A stretch of 64,000 nt of DNA from Nocardia terpenica (lineage in GTDB: Bacteria > Actinomycetota > Actinomycetes > Mycobacteriales > Mycobacteriaceae): the NCBI RefSeq assembly GCF_013186535.1, contig NZ_JABMCZ010000003.1, positions 2,352,924 through 2,416,923 of the forward strand, written 5' to 3'. The notes beneath the pieces were generated by a model. It ran no database searches. It was not told the DNA's origin and was given only the letters and a program-made list of their open reading frames with translations. Position numbers and translations under genes: made by a program. Within the stretch, counting starts at the first letter, position 1, and the number at the start of each line of letters is the position of its first letter. Shown piece by piece: positions 52,547 to 60,548 of the stretch.

Positions 52547-52824
52547 TGCGCGACAACGCGACCCATGATGATCGAGGCGCGGTCAAACAATCGGCCAAGC
52601 TCAGCGGTGCCGATTACGTGTCCGTGCAATGCAATTCAACCGGGCGGATCGGCCGGTTGCTGTTGATGGACCCGGACCGATGCAACCACGGCATTACAGT
52701 GTGCCGGGAATGCGTCGGAAGCTGGGAAATAGATTACGACGTGCGGTACTCCAGCAACCAAGCCGGACGAGAACTATCGGCACAACACGCCACCCCCAAG
52801 GAACGAACCGCGCCCACCGGATAG
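52522..52824 (+). CDS. CxH...CxxC miniprotein (plus-strand member)
   Basis: This protein of about 100 residues starts at the ATG at 52522 (MRESIEHVMRDN); a GTG at 52507 is also possible. Its putative zinc site, DRCNHGITVCRECVGSWEID, has the spacing C-x-H-x4-C-x2-C. Three minus-strand proteins nearby carry the same motif in similar context (an upstream FxI or RLLLMDP strand, a trailing W-x-x). It overlaps the preceding gene by 25 bases. The family appears only in this accessory region of the window. Confidence 0.6.
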   Translation: MRESIEHVMRDNATHDDRGAVKQSAKLSGADYVSVQCNSTGRIGRLLLMDPDRCNHGITVCRECVGSWEIDYDVRYSSNQAGRELSAQHATPKERTAPTG

Positions 52825-53082
52825 GCACCCCGTTCCCCACGGCCCGGGGCAATCCGCTACCGCGCGGATCGCCCCGGGCCGTAGTGCCGGGTGAGCCGTA
52901 TGTGCTGGGTGGCCTGGATGGAATCGGGCGGCGTGTACGCGTCGACGGGGGCGACTGTTGCCCGCGGGTTGTTGGTGGGTACGCGCCGGGCATCCGAACC
53001 GCCCGGGTGTGCCGCACCTGTTGACGCCGGTGCCCCGCACGCGCCCGTTGCCGTGTCGATGGGTGGTCGGGGTCGGCCGGTG

Positions 53083-53487
53083 TCAGTCGGGGCAGGTGTC
53101 GGGGCCGCCGGGGCCGCTGGACATGCGTCGGACGGCGTGGGCGGCGGCGGAGGGGTTGGAATAGATCCGGCCGTCGGTGAGCATGAGGCCGCCGTCGCCG
53201 GTCACTACCGCGCTGGCCTCGCTGTGTGAGTCGTTGGTGAGCACGGTGCCGACCTGGATCTGTCCGGCCTCGATGAGGTCGCGGACCGTGATTCGGGGGC
53301 CTCGCTCGAACGGGAAATCGTCGCCGAACTCGTAGTCGGTCCACTCCCGGGCACAGGTGGCGCACACCGAGCTGTGGTCGTGGCTGCATTCGTCGCTGGG
53401 CATGATCGTGAATTGGTATTGCCGGATCGCTCCGAACCGGCCGGGACGGTCGAGGCGTGCGTAGGTTTCGTCGAGTGTCGCGGTCAC
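53083..53487 (-). CDS. CxH...CxxC miniprotein (134 residues)
   Basis: I start this protein at the GTG at 53487, five bases after the stop of the upstream gene. It has FGAIRQYQFTIMPSDECSHD followed by HSSVCATCAREWTDYEF, a C-x-H-x5-C-x2-C site, then GPRITVRDLIEAGQIQVGTV and LMLTDGRIYSNPSAAAHAVR. It resembles the plus-strand member at 52522 and the minus-strand one at 56881. The frame upstream of the GTG is the shadow of another gene. Function unknown; a nucleic-acid or protein-binding zinc module is possible. Confidence 0.6.
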   Translation of the reverse strand: MTATLDETYARLDRPGRFGAIRQYQFTIMPSDECSHDHSSVCATCAREWTDYEFGDDFPFERGPRITVRDLIEAGQIQVGTVLTNDSHSEASAVVTGDGGLMLTDGRIYSNPSAAAHAVRRMSSGPGGPDTCPD

Positions 53488-53491
53488 CGTG

Positions 53492-53797
53492 TCATACAGT
53501 CGTGCCGGGCGAGTGTGGCCCCTGCGCCGGGGCTGGCTCGCCGGATTTGCCGGTGCGGGTGTCGGCGCATGTGGTGCAGCCGTTGTGGTGGCGGTCGCCG
53601 CATTCGTCGAATTCGGCGTGGTCGGTGATCCAGTGCTGGGCGGCGTCGAGGTCGCCGAGGTGGCGCAGCAGACCAGCCAACGCATCGACCTCGGCCCGGC
53701 TCAGCCACCGGGCGACGGATTCGGAAACGTCTCCGGAGAACACGTGCCGGAACCGGGACAGGATCTCGTCGTCGGGATAGGGGGTATCGGTACTCAT
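53492..53797 (-). CDS. Small Cys/His protein (101 residues)
   Basis: The ATG at 53797 opens MSTDTPYPDDEILSRFRHVF, a helical protein with VARWLSRAEVDALAGLLRHL and GDLDAAQHWITDHAEFDECG. The C-terminus has CGDRHHNGCTTCADTRTG, a Cys/His cluster like those of its neighbours. Its upstream region has GGAGGC before the ATG (GGAGGCGACTG). It is followed five bases later by the gene at 53083-53487, so the two are coupled. Confidence 0.6.
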   Translation of the reverse strand: MSTDTPYPDDEILSRFRHVFSGDVSESVARWLSRAEVDALAGLLRHLGDLDAAQHWITDHAEFDECGDRHHNGCTTCADTRTGKSGEPAPAQGPHSPGTTV

Positions 53798-53924
53798 CAG
53801 TCGCCTCCACGGTGTCGGGGCAAGGGTGGAACGTTTCGGTTGATGGAGAGGGGAACATGCAGGGGCCCAACGAAATCCGGGCCCCTGCATGTCGTGTGCG
53901 GGATCGGCGTATCGCGCCGGGAAT

Positions 53925-54554
53925 TCAGGCCCCGTCGGCCAGGGCCCATTTCTTCGGGGCGTCGCTGGTGCGGCGTGCGATACCGAGGGTGGTCAGCTTT
54001 TCGAGGGCATTGTTGATCGCGCCGCTGGACAGGTCGCGTTGGTGGATGTCGTCGAGCCGATGCTTGAGCGCGGTCGGGCTGAAGTCCTGCCCGGGATTGT
54101 CGCGCAGGAAATCCTCGACCATTCCCCGCAACCCGCCCGAGGGCAATTTCTCCGGCTTGGTTCGCTGCGCCGGTGCGGGCCCGGACGCGGGGGCCGCATC
54201 GGTGGCCTGCGGGTCGGCCCCGGCCGGTTCCCGGCCGCCGCTGGCGGGCGGGGTGGCGGCGGTGTCCGGGGTCGCCGGTTCGGGTGCCGGGGCGGCGGAC
54301 GCGGGGCCGGGGGCCGTGTCGGCGGCGGTGCCGGGGGCCAGGGCCCATCGGTATCCGGTGCGGGGTGCGTCGGGGTCGTCGGTGCGTACCGCGGTACCGT
54401 CGGCGGCCCAGCGGGACAAGATGGACCGGGCAGTCGACACACTCATTTCGGCAATGTAGGCCAAGTAACTAGCCGTCGACCCGGGATGGGCGGCCAGCGC
54501 CGTATGCAGGGCGGTTTCATTGGCGTTCGGTGTGGTTGTTGCGGGTGTGGACAT
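53925..54554 (-). CDS. Protein with two winged helices and an Ala/Pro linker
   Basis: This 209-residue protein starts at the ATG at 54554 after GACGGGAGACGTC; the frame is open for 15 more codons. The first winged-helix-like unit is ALHTALAAHPGSTASYLAYI with AEMSVSTARSILSRWAADGT. A linker of about 60 Ala/Pro residues follows. The second unit is LRGMVEDFLRDNPGQDFSPT, ALKHRLDDIHQRDLSSGAIN and NALEKLTTLGIARRTSDAPK. The second unit resembles the N-terminal domain of the 48441 protein. It may be a regulator of the element. Confidence 0.7.
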   Translation of the reverse strand: MSTPATTTPNANETALHTALAAHPGSTASYLAYIAEMSVSTARSILSRWAADGTAVRTDDPDAPRTGYRWALAPGTAADTAPGPASAAPAPEPATPDTAATPPASGGREPAGADPQATDAAPASGPAPAQRTKPEKLPSGGLRGMVEDFLRDNPGQDFSPTALKHRLDDIHQRDLSSGAINNALEKLTTLGIARRTSDAPKKWALADGA

Positions 54555-54705
54555 GACGTCTCCCGTCGGAAAATCGTGAATTCGATGTGGTTGGGTCATG
54601 TCCCGGCCGGGACGGTTCCCCGCGCGCGAATTGCGTCGCCATCATTCGGTTGCGGGGTACCACCTACATGGACGCTCGCTACCCGCGTGAATGTCAAGCC
54701 GATAT
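54555..54705. other. Leader of the two-winged-helix gene
   Basis: This 150-base stretch is the upstream region of the minus-strand gene at 53925-54554. It is less GC-rich than its surroundings (ATATCTAATAAGATG at its right end), as expected of a promoter. I cannot place -35 and -10 boxes with confidence. Confidence 0.3.
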
Positions 54706-54909
54706 CTAATAAGATGCCCGTCTTCTTTCAGCGCGATAACCGGGGCCCGTGGTGACTATTTTCCCGGCCGGTTTCCGGCCAGCGGACGCGGGAATTCCCA
54801 AGAGAAGCGCCCGGTGGAACAAATACCTCGCGCGCCCTATCCGGCTACAGTGCCCCGGGCACACGGACTTTCTGTGATCGCAGGAGTCCGGCAAGGCCGC
54901 CAAAGACAT
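54706..54909 (-). CDS. CxH...CxxxC miniprotein (67 residues or more)
   Basis: From the ATG at 54909 the frame encodes MSLAALPDSCDHRKSVCPGH followed by CSRIGRARYLFHRALL. Its DNA matches the 56881-57102 gene closely around the motif (TGCGATCACAGAAAGTCCGT against TGTGATCACGAAAAGTCCGT), and the preceding GTCGACA is shared. The second cysteine pair is spaced C-x3-C instead of C-x2-C, so the metal site may be damaged. The frame is open upstream to a TTG at 55083. It may be a drifting duplicate. Confidence 0.45.
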   Translation of the reverse strand: MSLAALPDSCDHRKSVCPGHCSRIGRARYLFHRALLLGIPASAGRKPAGKIVTTGPGYRAERRRASY

Positions 54910-55210
54910 TGTCGACCTGGGGTACTCCGGGAAAGCGCACAACTCACGGCGAAAATATCCAGGCGATGTCGACGCGCCGACCGAATTCTCGCCGCGCGGG
55001 GCGGTGATGGTGAATCCGGCTCGGTCCACGACCTGGTCGCTGCCCGCGAGCAGGTGCAACAGCCGGGAACTCGACGTCGGCAACCGCGCCTAAATACGCC
55101 GCAGCGGCCTGGTGAACACGCGTCGCCGTCCCGGTCGGCCGCTGGTGCGCGCGCCCCCGCGTCCCGCCGGGCTGGTGCGAGCCCAGTGCGCGCACCGGCC
55201 CGGCCCGGGA
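54910..55210. other. Intergenic region upstream of the small Cys/His gene
   Basis: No protein-like frame other than the upstream extension of the 54706 gene is seen in these 300 bases. Nothing palindromic stands out. The cutinase-like gene ends at its right edge. Confidence 0.3.
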
Positions 55211-56659
55211 TTACCGGGCGCGGTCGAGGAGATCGGTCAGCCAGGTGGTGAGTTGCTGCAGACCGGTGGAATATCCGCTCTGGTGCACACCGGAAGCGAA
55301 GAACTGAGCCGCGTCGGTGCCCTGGCGGGCGAGATCGGTCAGCGCGGAGGCGGGGGTGCTGCCCCCGGATGCGGCGGCGGTGCCGAGGGAGGCCAGTGGT
55401 GCGGCGGTGGTGCCGGTGAGCGCGGCGGCGGCGACTGCGGCGAGGTCGGCGGCTACGGGGACCAGTCCGACGAGTTCCAGGCCCGCGCCGAGTGGGTCGC
55501 CGGTGGTGAGTTTCTGCACGGCCTGCCATGCGACCTCTTGGGCGGTTCCGGCGTCGGTGGCGAGGCGGTTGATGTCTAGGCGGGCCAGGACTTCGACGAT
55601 CTGTGCTGCGGCCCCGGTGACGCCGCTGGTGTCGGCGGGGGCGAACAGGGTCAGGATCTGGGCGATCAGATGCAGGTCGACCTGTGAGGCCATGGTGATC
55701 AGGGGATGGAACTGGTTGTTGAGGTCGGCGGCGATCTGGTGGGTGCCCTCGATATCGACCGCGGCCAGCTTCTGCGGCAGCGCGAGCAGGTCGGCGCCGA
55801 TCGTGGGCAGATTCGCCGCGGTCGAGGCCATCCCGGCCAGCACGATCAGGACTTGCCGTGTCACGGTGGACGCGTCCAGGTCTCCGAGTCCGCTATTGGT
55901 CGCCGTGCTCTGCGGGGAACCGGGGGTGGTGGGGGTGGGGTTGCCGGTGAACGCGCGCCCGATGGTGGTCACGACCGGGTCGGTCTGCGGGGACACCGAG
56001 CAGTAGAGGTCGCCGGTGGCGCAGACCGTGCGGACCCGGCCTGCCAGGACACCGAAACCTGCGGTGCGGGGGCCTTCGACGCCTTCGCCACCGGCCGGGC
56101 TGCCCAGCTGCGGGGTGGACGAGTCGCGGCGGGGGTCGGCGACGAGACCGACGGCGAGGATCCGTGAGGCCGGTAGCGGGCCTTGGTTGTTTCCGATGCG
56201 GGCGGCCAGGTCTCCGGCGATGTCGGCACCCTGGGAGTAGCCGACCAGGATCACCTGGGTGGAGGCGCACAGCCCGGACAGCACCGACGACAATGCTTGC
56301 GCGCCGGAGGATTCCGAGGACGCATAGGTCGGGCTGAGTGAGGCGGAGTAGGGTAGCGACTCGATCGCGAGGTCGCTGCCGTAGCGGGTCTGCAAGGCGT
56401 GGGCGACCGGGGCCAGCATCCCCGACACCGGCTGGCCCGGGTCGGCGGCGGCGCTGGTTTCCCCGGTGCCTTCCACGAACACCGCGGTCCACTTCGCGCA
56501 CCCCGGGACCGGGGCGGCCAGGCCGACGGCGGGAACCGCGGATCCTCCGGCGGCCAGCACCGTGGCCGCGCACACGGCCACACTCACCGCCCGCCGCCGC
56601 AGTGGGCTGCGACGCCGCCGCAGATCACCGGATGCGACAACAACGTGTGATTCGATCAT
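55211..56659 (-). CDS. Cutinase-like exported esterase with long C-terminal extension
   Basis: This 482-residue protein has a signal peptide (RRAVSVAVCAATVLAAGGSA) and a cutinase-family hydrolase domain: CAKWTAVFVEGTGETSAAAD, then VILVGYSQGADIAGDLAARI with the nucleophile Ser in GYSQG, and VCATGDLYCSV with the Asp. The usual catalytic His soon after the Asp is not where expected. The following 200 residues form a helical extension (for example STVTRQVLIVLAGMASTAAN). Related proteins occur on conjugative plasmids of Rhodococcus and Nocardia. The ribosome site is GGGAGG, seven bases before the ATG. Confidence 0.8.
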   Translation of the reverse strand: MIESHVVVASGDLRRRRSPLRRRAVSVAVCAATVLAAGGSAVPAVGLAAPVPGCAKWTAVFVEGTGETSAAADPGQPVSGMLAPVAHALQTRYGSDLAIESLPYSASLSPTYASSESSGAQALSSVLSGLCASTQVILVGYSQGADIAGDLAARIGNNQGPLPASRILAVGLVADPRRDSSTPQLGSPAGGEGVEGPRTAGFGVLAGRVRTVCATGDLYCSVSPQTDPVVTTIGRAFTGNPTPTTPGSPQSTATNSGLGDLDASTVTRQVLIVLAGMASTAANLPTIGADLLALPQKLAAVDIEGTHQIAADLNNQFHPLITMASQVDLHLIAQILTLFAPADTSGVTGAAAQIVEVLARLDINRLATDAGTAQEVAWQAVQKLTTGDPLGAGLELVGLVPVAADLAAVAAAALTGTTAAPLASLGTAAASGGSTPASALTDLARQGTDAAQFFASGVHQSGYSTGLQQLTTWLTDLLDRAR

Positions 56660-56880
56660 GGGGAACCTCCCGAACGTGCCGAGTACGGACGCGGAGGCTG
56701 AACTCCTCCGCTACCGGAAGCACTCCTGTCCGAGAGCCGAAAACGGACAACCGGGATGGAAATCAGATGGAGCCGATCAAGCGTGGACCACGCCGCCGGA
56801 CCCGGGCATGCCGCTGTAGCGCCCTACTTCGGCCAGGTGCCAGCACTGTGCGGGCCCGGCGCGCGGCCTCTGGTGGGAGC

Positions 56881-57102
56881 TCACGGTGACCGGCGCTCCC
56901 ACGGGAGGCGTTCGGCGAACAAGTGCATCTCGCGCCATGTCCGAACGCATTGCCGACATACGGACTTTTCGTGATCACACAAGCTGGGTGCGGCCGCGAC
57001 AGGGATGTCGACCTCGTCTATCCGGAACACCACATCCCGTGAACAGTCAGGAATGTAGGAGCATTCTTGCAGAGCGCTGACGGTCTTCTTTTTCGACGAC
57101 AT
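56881..57102 (-). CDS. CxH...CxxC miniprotein (73 residues)
   Basis: I start at the ATG at 57102 (MSSKKKTVSALQECSYIPDC), preceded by GAAAGGACCCCC; an ATG at 57123 is an alternative. The motif is CDHEKSVCRQCVRTWREMHL. Upstream is a strand FRIDEVDIPV. Two extra cysteines lie in the N-terminal part. It is the best-formed member of the family seen at 52522, 53083 and 54706. It lies between the cutinase-like gene and the four-repeat gene. Function unknown. Confidence 0.6.
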   Translation of the reverse strand: MSSKKKTVSALQECSYIPDCSRDVVFRIDEVDIPVAAAPSLCDHEKSVCRQCVRTWREMHLFAERLPWERRSP

Positions 57103-57395
57103 GGCAAGGGGGTCCTTTCGCATGGATAGTCGCGCGCGCACGGTGCCTGATCCGCGTGATCAGTGATAGGCTGCAGATCTGCTCCGGTAACGCCGGACAA
57201 GTCTGATCCGGTAATTTTCAGGCATCTTTCCTGAGCTGATGACATGGCGGTATTCACACCCTGTCGTATTCCCTTCGACGTCCGTGAGGCGTTCTCGTCT
57301 CTTCGGGAGCCGGAAAAGCCCGGTGATTCCCAGGCGGTCGGCGCACGAGGGCGCGGGTCACATTCGCGCGCTAGATCCGCGCAGTGCACCAGATT

Positions 57396-58220
57396 TCATG
57401 ACGGATCATCGGCGGGATTTGTCGTTCGGCGGACCGTGAAACACGGGTGATCCGGGTCCGTGTCCTGGATGCGAGCAATGATGTTGTCGCCCGGTTGGAG
57501 GTCGTCGGCGTGGATTTGCAGCAGATCCAGCTCGACGACGTCGGGGTCGTGCGGGACCCATCCCAGCGAACGAAGGGCTGCCTCGAGGGTGAGGCCGTGA
57601 TGGTCCATGCGCGATTGGATGATTGTTCGCGGGATGTGGGCGCGGCGGGCCCAGTCCTCCAGGCCCATGCGCATGCCGAACGCGGTGTAGGGCACCCCGG
57701 TGCCCAGCCGTCGGTCTACCTGCGGCTGGGCAGTGATGGCTTGTTCGGGGTCCCACCCGTCGCGTAGTCGTTTCCGTAAGGTGACCGCGCCGCAGTTGGC
57801 CCGGTCGTCGACTGCCCATCGAGATACTGATTTCGTTTCGCCGAATGCGGTTACTTCGAGCCTGAAGTTCGGGCCGTCGGGTCCTTTGGCGAGTGCCTGC
57901 GCGAGTGTCATTCGGCTTCTCGTGGTCCTGATGACGAGAGTGTTGTATTTGATCCCGCTCTGTTCGGCCCATCCGCGCAGAGTCAGGGTGCGTCCCTCGT
58001 GTGTGAATAGCCGGGGTGCGGCGTCGCGTTTCGGGCGGGTGATGGCATCGCCGGGATCCCACCCCAAAGCGAGGCGAGTGCGTAACAGGGCCCGCTTCAC
58101 CGTGCACCGCGGGTCGTTCGACCAGGCGGCCAGAGTCTTCGATTCCCCGAATGCGGTGATCATTCCGCGCGCTCGCTCCCACTCGAAGCTTTTTCCGTAC
58201 TTCGTGCTGGTCTTTCTCAT
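57396..58220 (-). CDS. Four-repeat DNA-binding-like protein (TAFG/W/GW repeats)
   Basis: This 274-residue protein consists of four imperfect repeats of about 45 residues plus a C-terminal tail. Repeat starts are ITAFGESKTLAAWSNDPRC, FTHEGRTLTLRGWAEQSGI, VTAFGETKSVSRWAVDDRA and YTAFGMRMGLEDWARRAHI; each continues to an R-x-x-x-G-W-D-P or MTLAQAL-like end. This is a helix-turn-helix-like unit found in tandem in phage and plasmid proteins and beside homing endonucleases, where it binds DNA. The gene overlaps its upstream neighbour by ATGA. No nuclease domain is present. Confidence 0.75.
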   Translation of the reverse strand: MRKTSTKYGKSFEWERARGMITAFGESKTLAAWSNDPRCTVKRALLRTRLALGWDPGDAITRPKRDAAPRLFTHEGRTLTLRGWAEQSGIKYNTLVIRTTRSRMTLAQALAKGPDGPNFRLEVTAFGETKSVSRWAVDDRANCGAVTLRKRLRDGWDPEQAITAQPQVDRRLGTGVPYTAFGMRMGLEDWARRAHIPRTIIQSRMDHHGLTLEAALRSLGWVPHDPDVVELDLLQIHADDLQPGDNIIARIQDTDPDHPCFTVRRTTNPADDPS

Positions 58221-58546
58221 GGCCGGTCATTCCTTTCCATGGGTTCGATGATAATGTTTTGCCGTTTTTGTTCCAGCGGTGATGTGGCCAGGCTGAGGAA
58301 TTCGGGCGAATATGTATTGTCCCGGGTGGAACTGGTGGAGTGTGAGTGTTGAATATCTGCCGAATGCCTCCATTTATCGATATGTCGCGCCACAGCAACC
58401 TCCGAGCGTGCCAGATGCAACATCGTTGCGGCCGGTGCCGTAACTCCCGGTCCGCTACATGTCGGGAGGCAATCACGCGACTCGCCAAAACCATTCCGAA
58501 TTGCTAAAATTGCACAGTCGCAGAATGTGTCCAGTGTTGCATTCAT
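58217..58546 (-). CDS. Small operon protein between the NlpC gene and the repeat gene
   Basis: This 109-residue frame starts at the ATG at 58546, two bases after the NlpC/P60 stop, with AGGATCTATAGCA upstream. Its TGA stop overlaps the next ATG (ATGA). These junctions make it a likely gene of the operon. The sequence (MNATLDTFCDCAILAIRNGF, then LHLARSEVAVARHIDKWRHS) has a helical middle and two Cys early on; it has no family I recognise. A shadow frame is not ruled out, but the junctions favour a gene. Confidence 0.6.
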   Translation of the reverse strand: MNATLDTFCDCAILAIRNGFGESRDCLPTCSGPGVTAPAATMLHLARSEVAVARHIDKWRHSADIQHSHSTSSTRDNTYSPEFLSLATSPLEQKRQNIIIEPMERNDRP

Positions 58547-58548
58547 TG

Positions 58549-59529
58549 CTATAGATCCTGTTTAGCCGGATGTGTCGCGGCGAGGAAGTCGTCGCCGGGG
58601 TATCGGAATGGTTTGATTTCGACGCGTTTTCCGAAGTCGGGTGCGTCGATCAATTTTCCGGCTCCGAGATATATGCCGACGTGGTGGATGCCGTCTTTGT
58701 TGTTGGCGTAGAAGATGAGGTCGCCGGGGTGGATTTGGTTTTCCGGGATGGGGGTGGTGGCGTGGTATTGCTCGTCGGCGGTGCGGGGCAGGTCGATTCC
58801 GGCGGCGGCGTAGGCGGCTTTTGTCAGGCCGGAGCAGTCCCAGCCGCCGGATGTGTCGGGGCCGTTGCCTCCCCAGACGTAGGGTTGGCCGAGCTGGGAG
58901 CAGGCGAAGGTGAGCGCGGTGACCGCGGCCGGGTCGAGGGCCGAGATGTGTTGGCAGTCGGTGGATTCGGGTTGTGGTGTGGCGCGGTAGCGGGCGGCTT
59001 GGTCGAGGACTTGGTGGACATACCAGTCGGCGTGGTTGTAGGCGAACAGGGCGCGGTGTAGGTCGGTGGGTGCGCCGGTGTCGCAGAGTTCGTAGGCGGC
59101 GGCGTGGATGGCGTCGCTGGCGTTGTAGCGCGACGGTGGGCTGGCCCCGCCCGGCGGCAACCGGTGCCGGGCGGTCACCGAGTCGAAGGTGGCTGCCAGG
59201 AACTGCATCGGACCTGCCGCGCCCGCGGAATTTTCGCCGCCGCTGACTCCTGGCAGGGGGCTTCTGCCGTGGTCTGTCTCGACTTTGCCGATGGCGGCCA
59301 GGATGGTCCAGTCCAGGCCGGGGCAGTCGCGCGACGCCTGGCGGTAGAGCGCGAGTTTGTCGGCGGGGATGTCGGCCACGGCGTCGGGGCTCGGCACCGA
59401 TCCGCCGGTGGCGGGGGCGGTGAGGCTGGTGCGGGCGGAGTCGACGGCGACGACGGTGACGGTGACCGCGCCGATGGTGACGGCAGCGAACAGGGCCGTG
59501 GCGGCGGTACCCGCGGCTGCGCCGAACAT
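58549..59529 (-). CDS. Membrane-anchored lytic transglycosylase-NlpC/P60 hydrolase
   Basis: This 326-residue protein opens peptidoglycan for a conjugative secretion channel. It has an N-terminal span (about 10-30), a transglycosylase domain with AAIGKVETDHGRS (Glu84) and AGAAGPMQFLAATFDSVTA, and an NlpC/P60 domain with the Cys in GGWDCSGLTKAAYAAAG (Cys232) and the His pair in HHVGIYLGAGKLIDAPDFG (His282-283). It starts at 59529 in a TGATG overlap with the replication-relaxation gene. A long in-frame extension upstream covers that gene and is not used. This is the VirB1-like role of actinobacterial systems. Confidence 0.92.
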   Translation of the reverse strand: MFGAAAGTAATALFAAVTIGAVTVTVVAVDSARTSLTAPATGGSVPSPDAVADIPADKLALYRQASRDCPGLDWTILAAIGKVETDHGRSPLPGVSGGENSAGAAGPMQFLAATFDSVTARHRLPPGGASPPSRYNASDAIHAAAYELCDTGAPTDLHRALFAYNHADWYVHQVLDQAARYRATPQPESTDCQHISALDPAAVTALTFACSQLGQPYVWGGNGPDTSGGWDCSGLTKAAYAAAGIDLPRTADEQYHATTPIPENQIHPGDLIFYANNKDGIHHVGIYLGAGKLIDAPDFGKRVEIKPFRYPGDDFLAATHPAKQDL

Positions 59530-60548
59530 CACGGCGTGGCTTCCCGGGGCGGGCGTGGTGGCGGTGGTGGGAGCACGGTGCGCCGGTCCGCCGCCGGGTT
59601 CTCGGTGTTGTCGGGTCCGGTGGTGCCGGTTGGCTGTGGCCAGGCGGTGGTGAGCCGGTGCAGGGCGAGCCGGGTCCGGCCGCCGCTGGCCGCCGGGGGG
59701 TGCAGCGGCAGCCAGACCGGCCCGGCCGGGTCGGTCTCGGCGGCGGCGGTGTAGTCGGCGGCGGCGGTGGCGATCGGCACGGTGGCTGGGTCGGGTAGTG
59801 CGGCGGCTGTGGCGTGCAGGGCGGTGCGGGCGGCGGCTTCGCGCCCGCTGGTGGGTAGCCACAGCAGTAGTGGGGTGGTGATGCCGGTGGCGGTGGCCAG
59901 GTTCGCGTAGCCTGCGAGTTTGCCGCAGACCTGGGTGAGTGACTCTGTGCCGCAGTCGTATTCGAGGAAGAACTCGACACCCGGGAGGCCGGGCTGGGTG
60001 GGGTCGAGGCGGCCGTAGCCGTCGGGGCGGGCCAGGTCGCCCCACAGCCGGGTGCAGCGGGTGTGTGACCACCACGCGGTCAGCACGCCCTGAGTGGGGC
60101 TGGTGGTGGCGAGGTCGGTGAACCAGTCGTTGACGGCGACGTCGTGGCGTAGCCGGAGGCTGTGGGCCAGTGCGAGTGCGCGGTCGTGGCGCCAGCGCAG
60201 CTCGCGGATGTCGAGGCCGTGCTCGCCGGCCAGGACCGCGGCTCCGGCCGGGGCGAGGATCCAATGCCAGGGTGCGGTGCCGACCAGGCGGCGGGGCCGG
60301 AAGCGGTCGATCACCCCGGTCTGGTGCAGGGTCTGCAGGCGTCGGCTGGCGCGGCGGTCGGCGGTGAATGCCAGCGCCGCGATCTGGGTGGTGGTCAGGA
60401 CGCGATGCTCGTACAGCATCCACAGCAACCACCGATCCCGCCCGGTCAGCACCGTGGCCAGTGCGGCCTGCCCGGCCGGGACGGCCCGCCGGGGTGCGGG
60501 CGGGAATCGGTGCGCGCGGGTCGGTCCGCGGCGGGTGACGTGGGTCAT
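59529..60548 (-). CDS. Replication-relaxation family protein
   Basis: This 339-residue protein belongs to the replication-relaxation family (PF13814 type) found in actinobacterial conjugative elements. Typical features are a winged-helix N-terminus (RDRWLLWMLYEHRVLTTTQI, then TADRRASRRLQTLHQTGVID), the segment LAHSLRLRHDVAVNDWF, and GVEFFLEYDCGTESLTQVCG. The C-terminus is a Pro-rich tail. GGAGGTG lies eight bases before the ATG at 60548. It is assumed to act at or near the origin of transfer; direct activity is not established. Confidence 0.85.
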   Translation of the reverse strand: MTHVTRRGPTRAHRFPPAPRRAVPAGQAALATVLTGRDRWLLWMLYEHRVLTTTQIAALAFTADRRASRRLQTLHQTGVIDRFRPRRLVGTAPWHWILAPAGAAVLAGEHGLDIRELRWRHDRALALAHSLRLRHDVAVNDWFTDLATTSPTQGVLTAWWSHTRCTRLWGDLARPDGYGRLDPTQPGLPGVEFFLEYDCGTESLTQVCGKLAGYANLATATGITTPLLLWLPTSGREAAARTALHATAAALPDPATVPIATAAADYTAAAETDPAGPVWLPLHPPAASGGRTRLALHRLTTAWPQPTGTTGPDNTENPAADRRTVLPPPPPRPPREATP

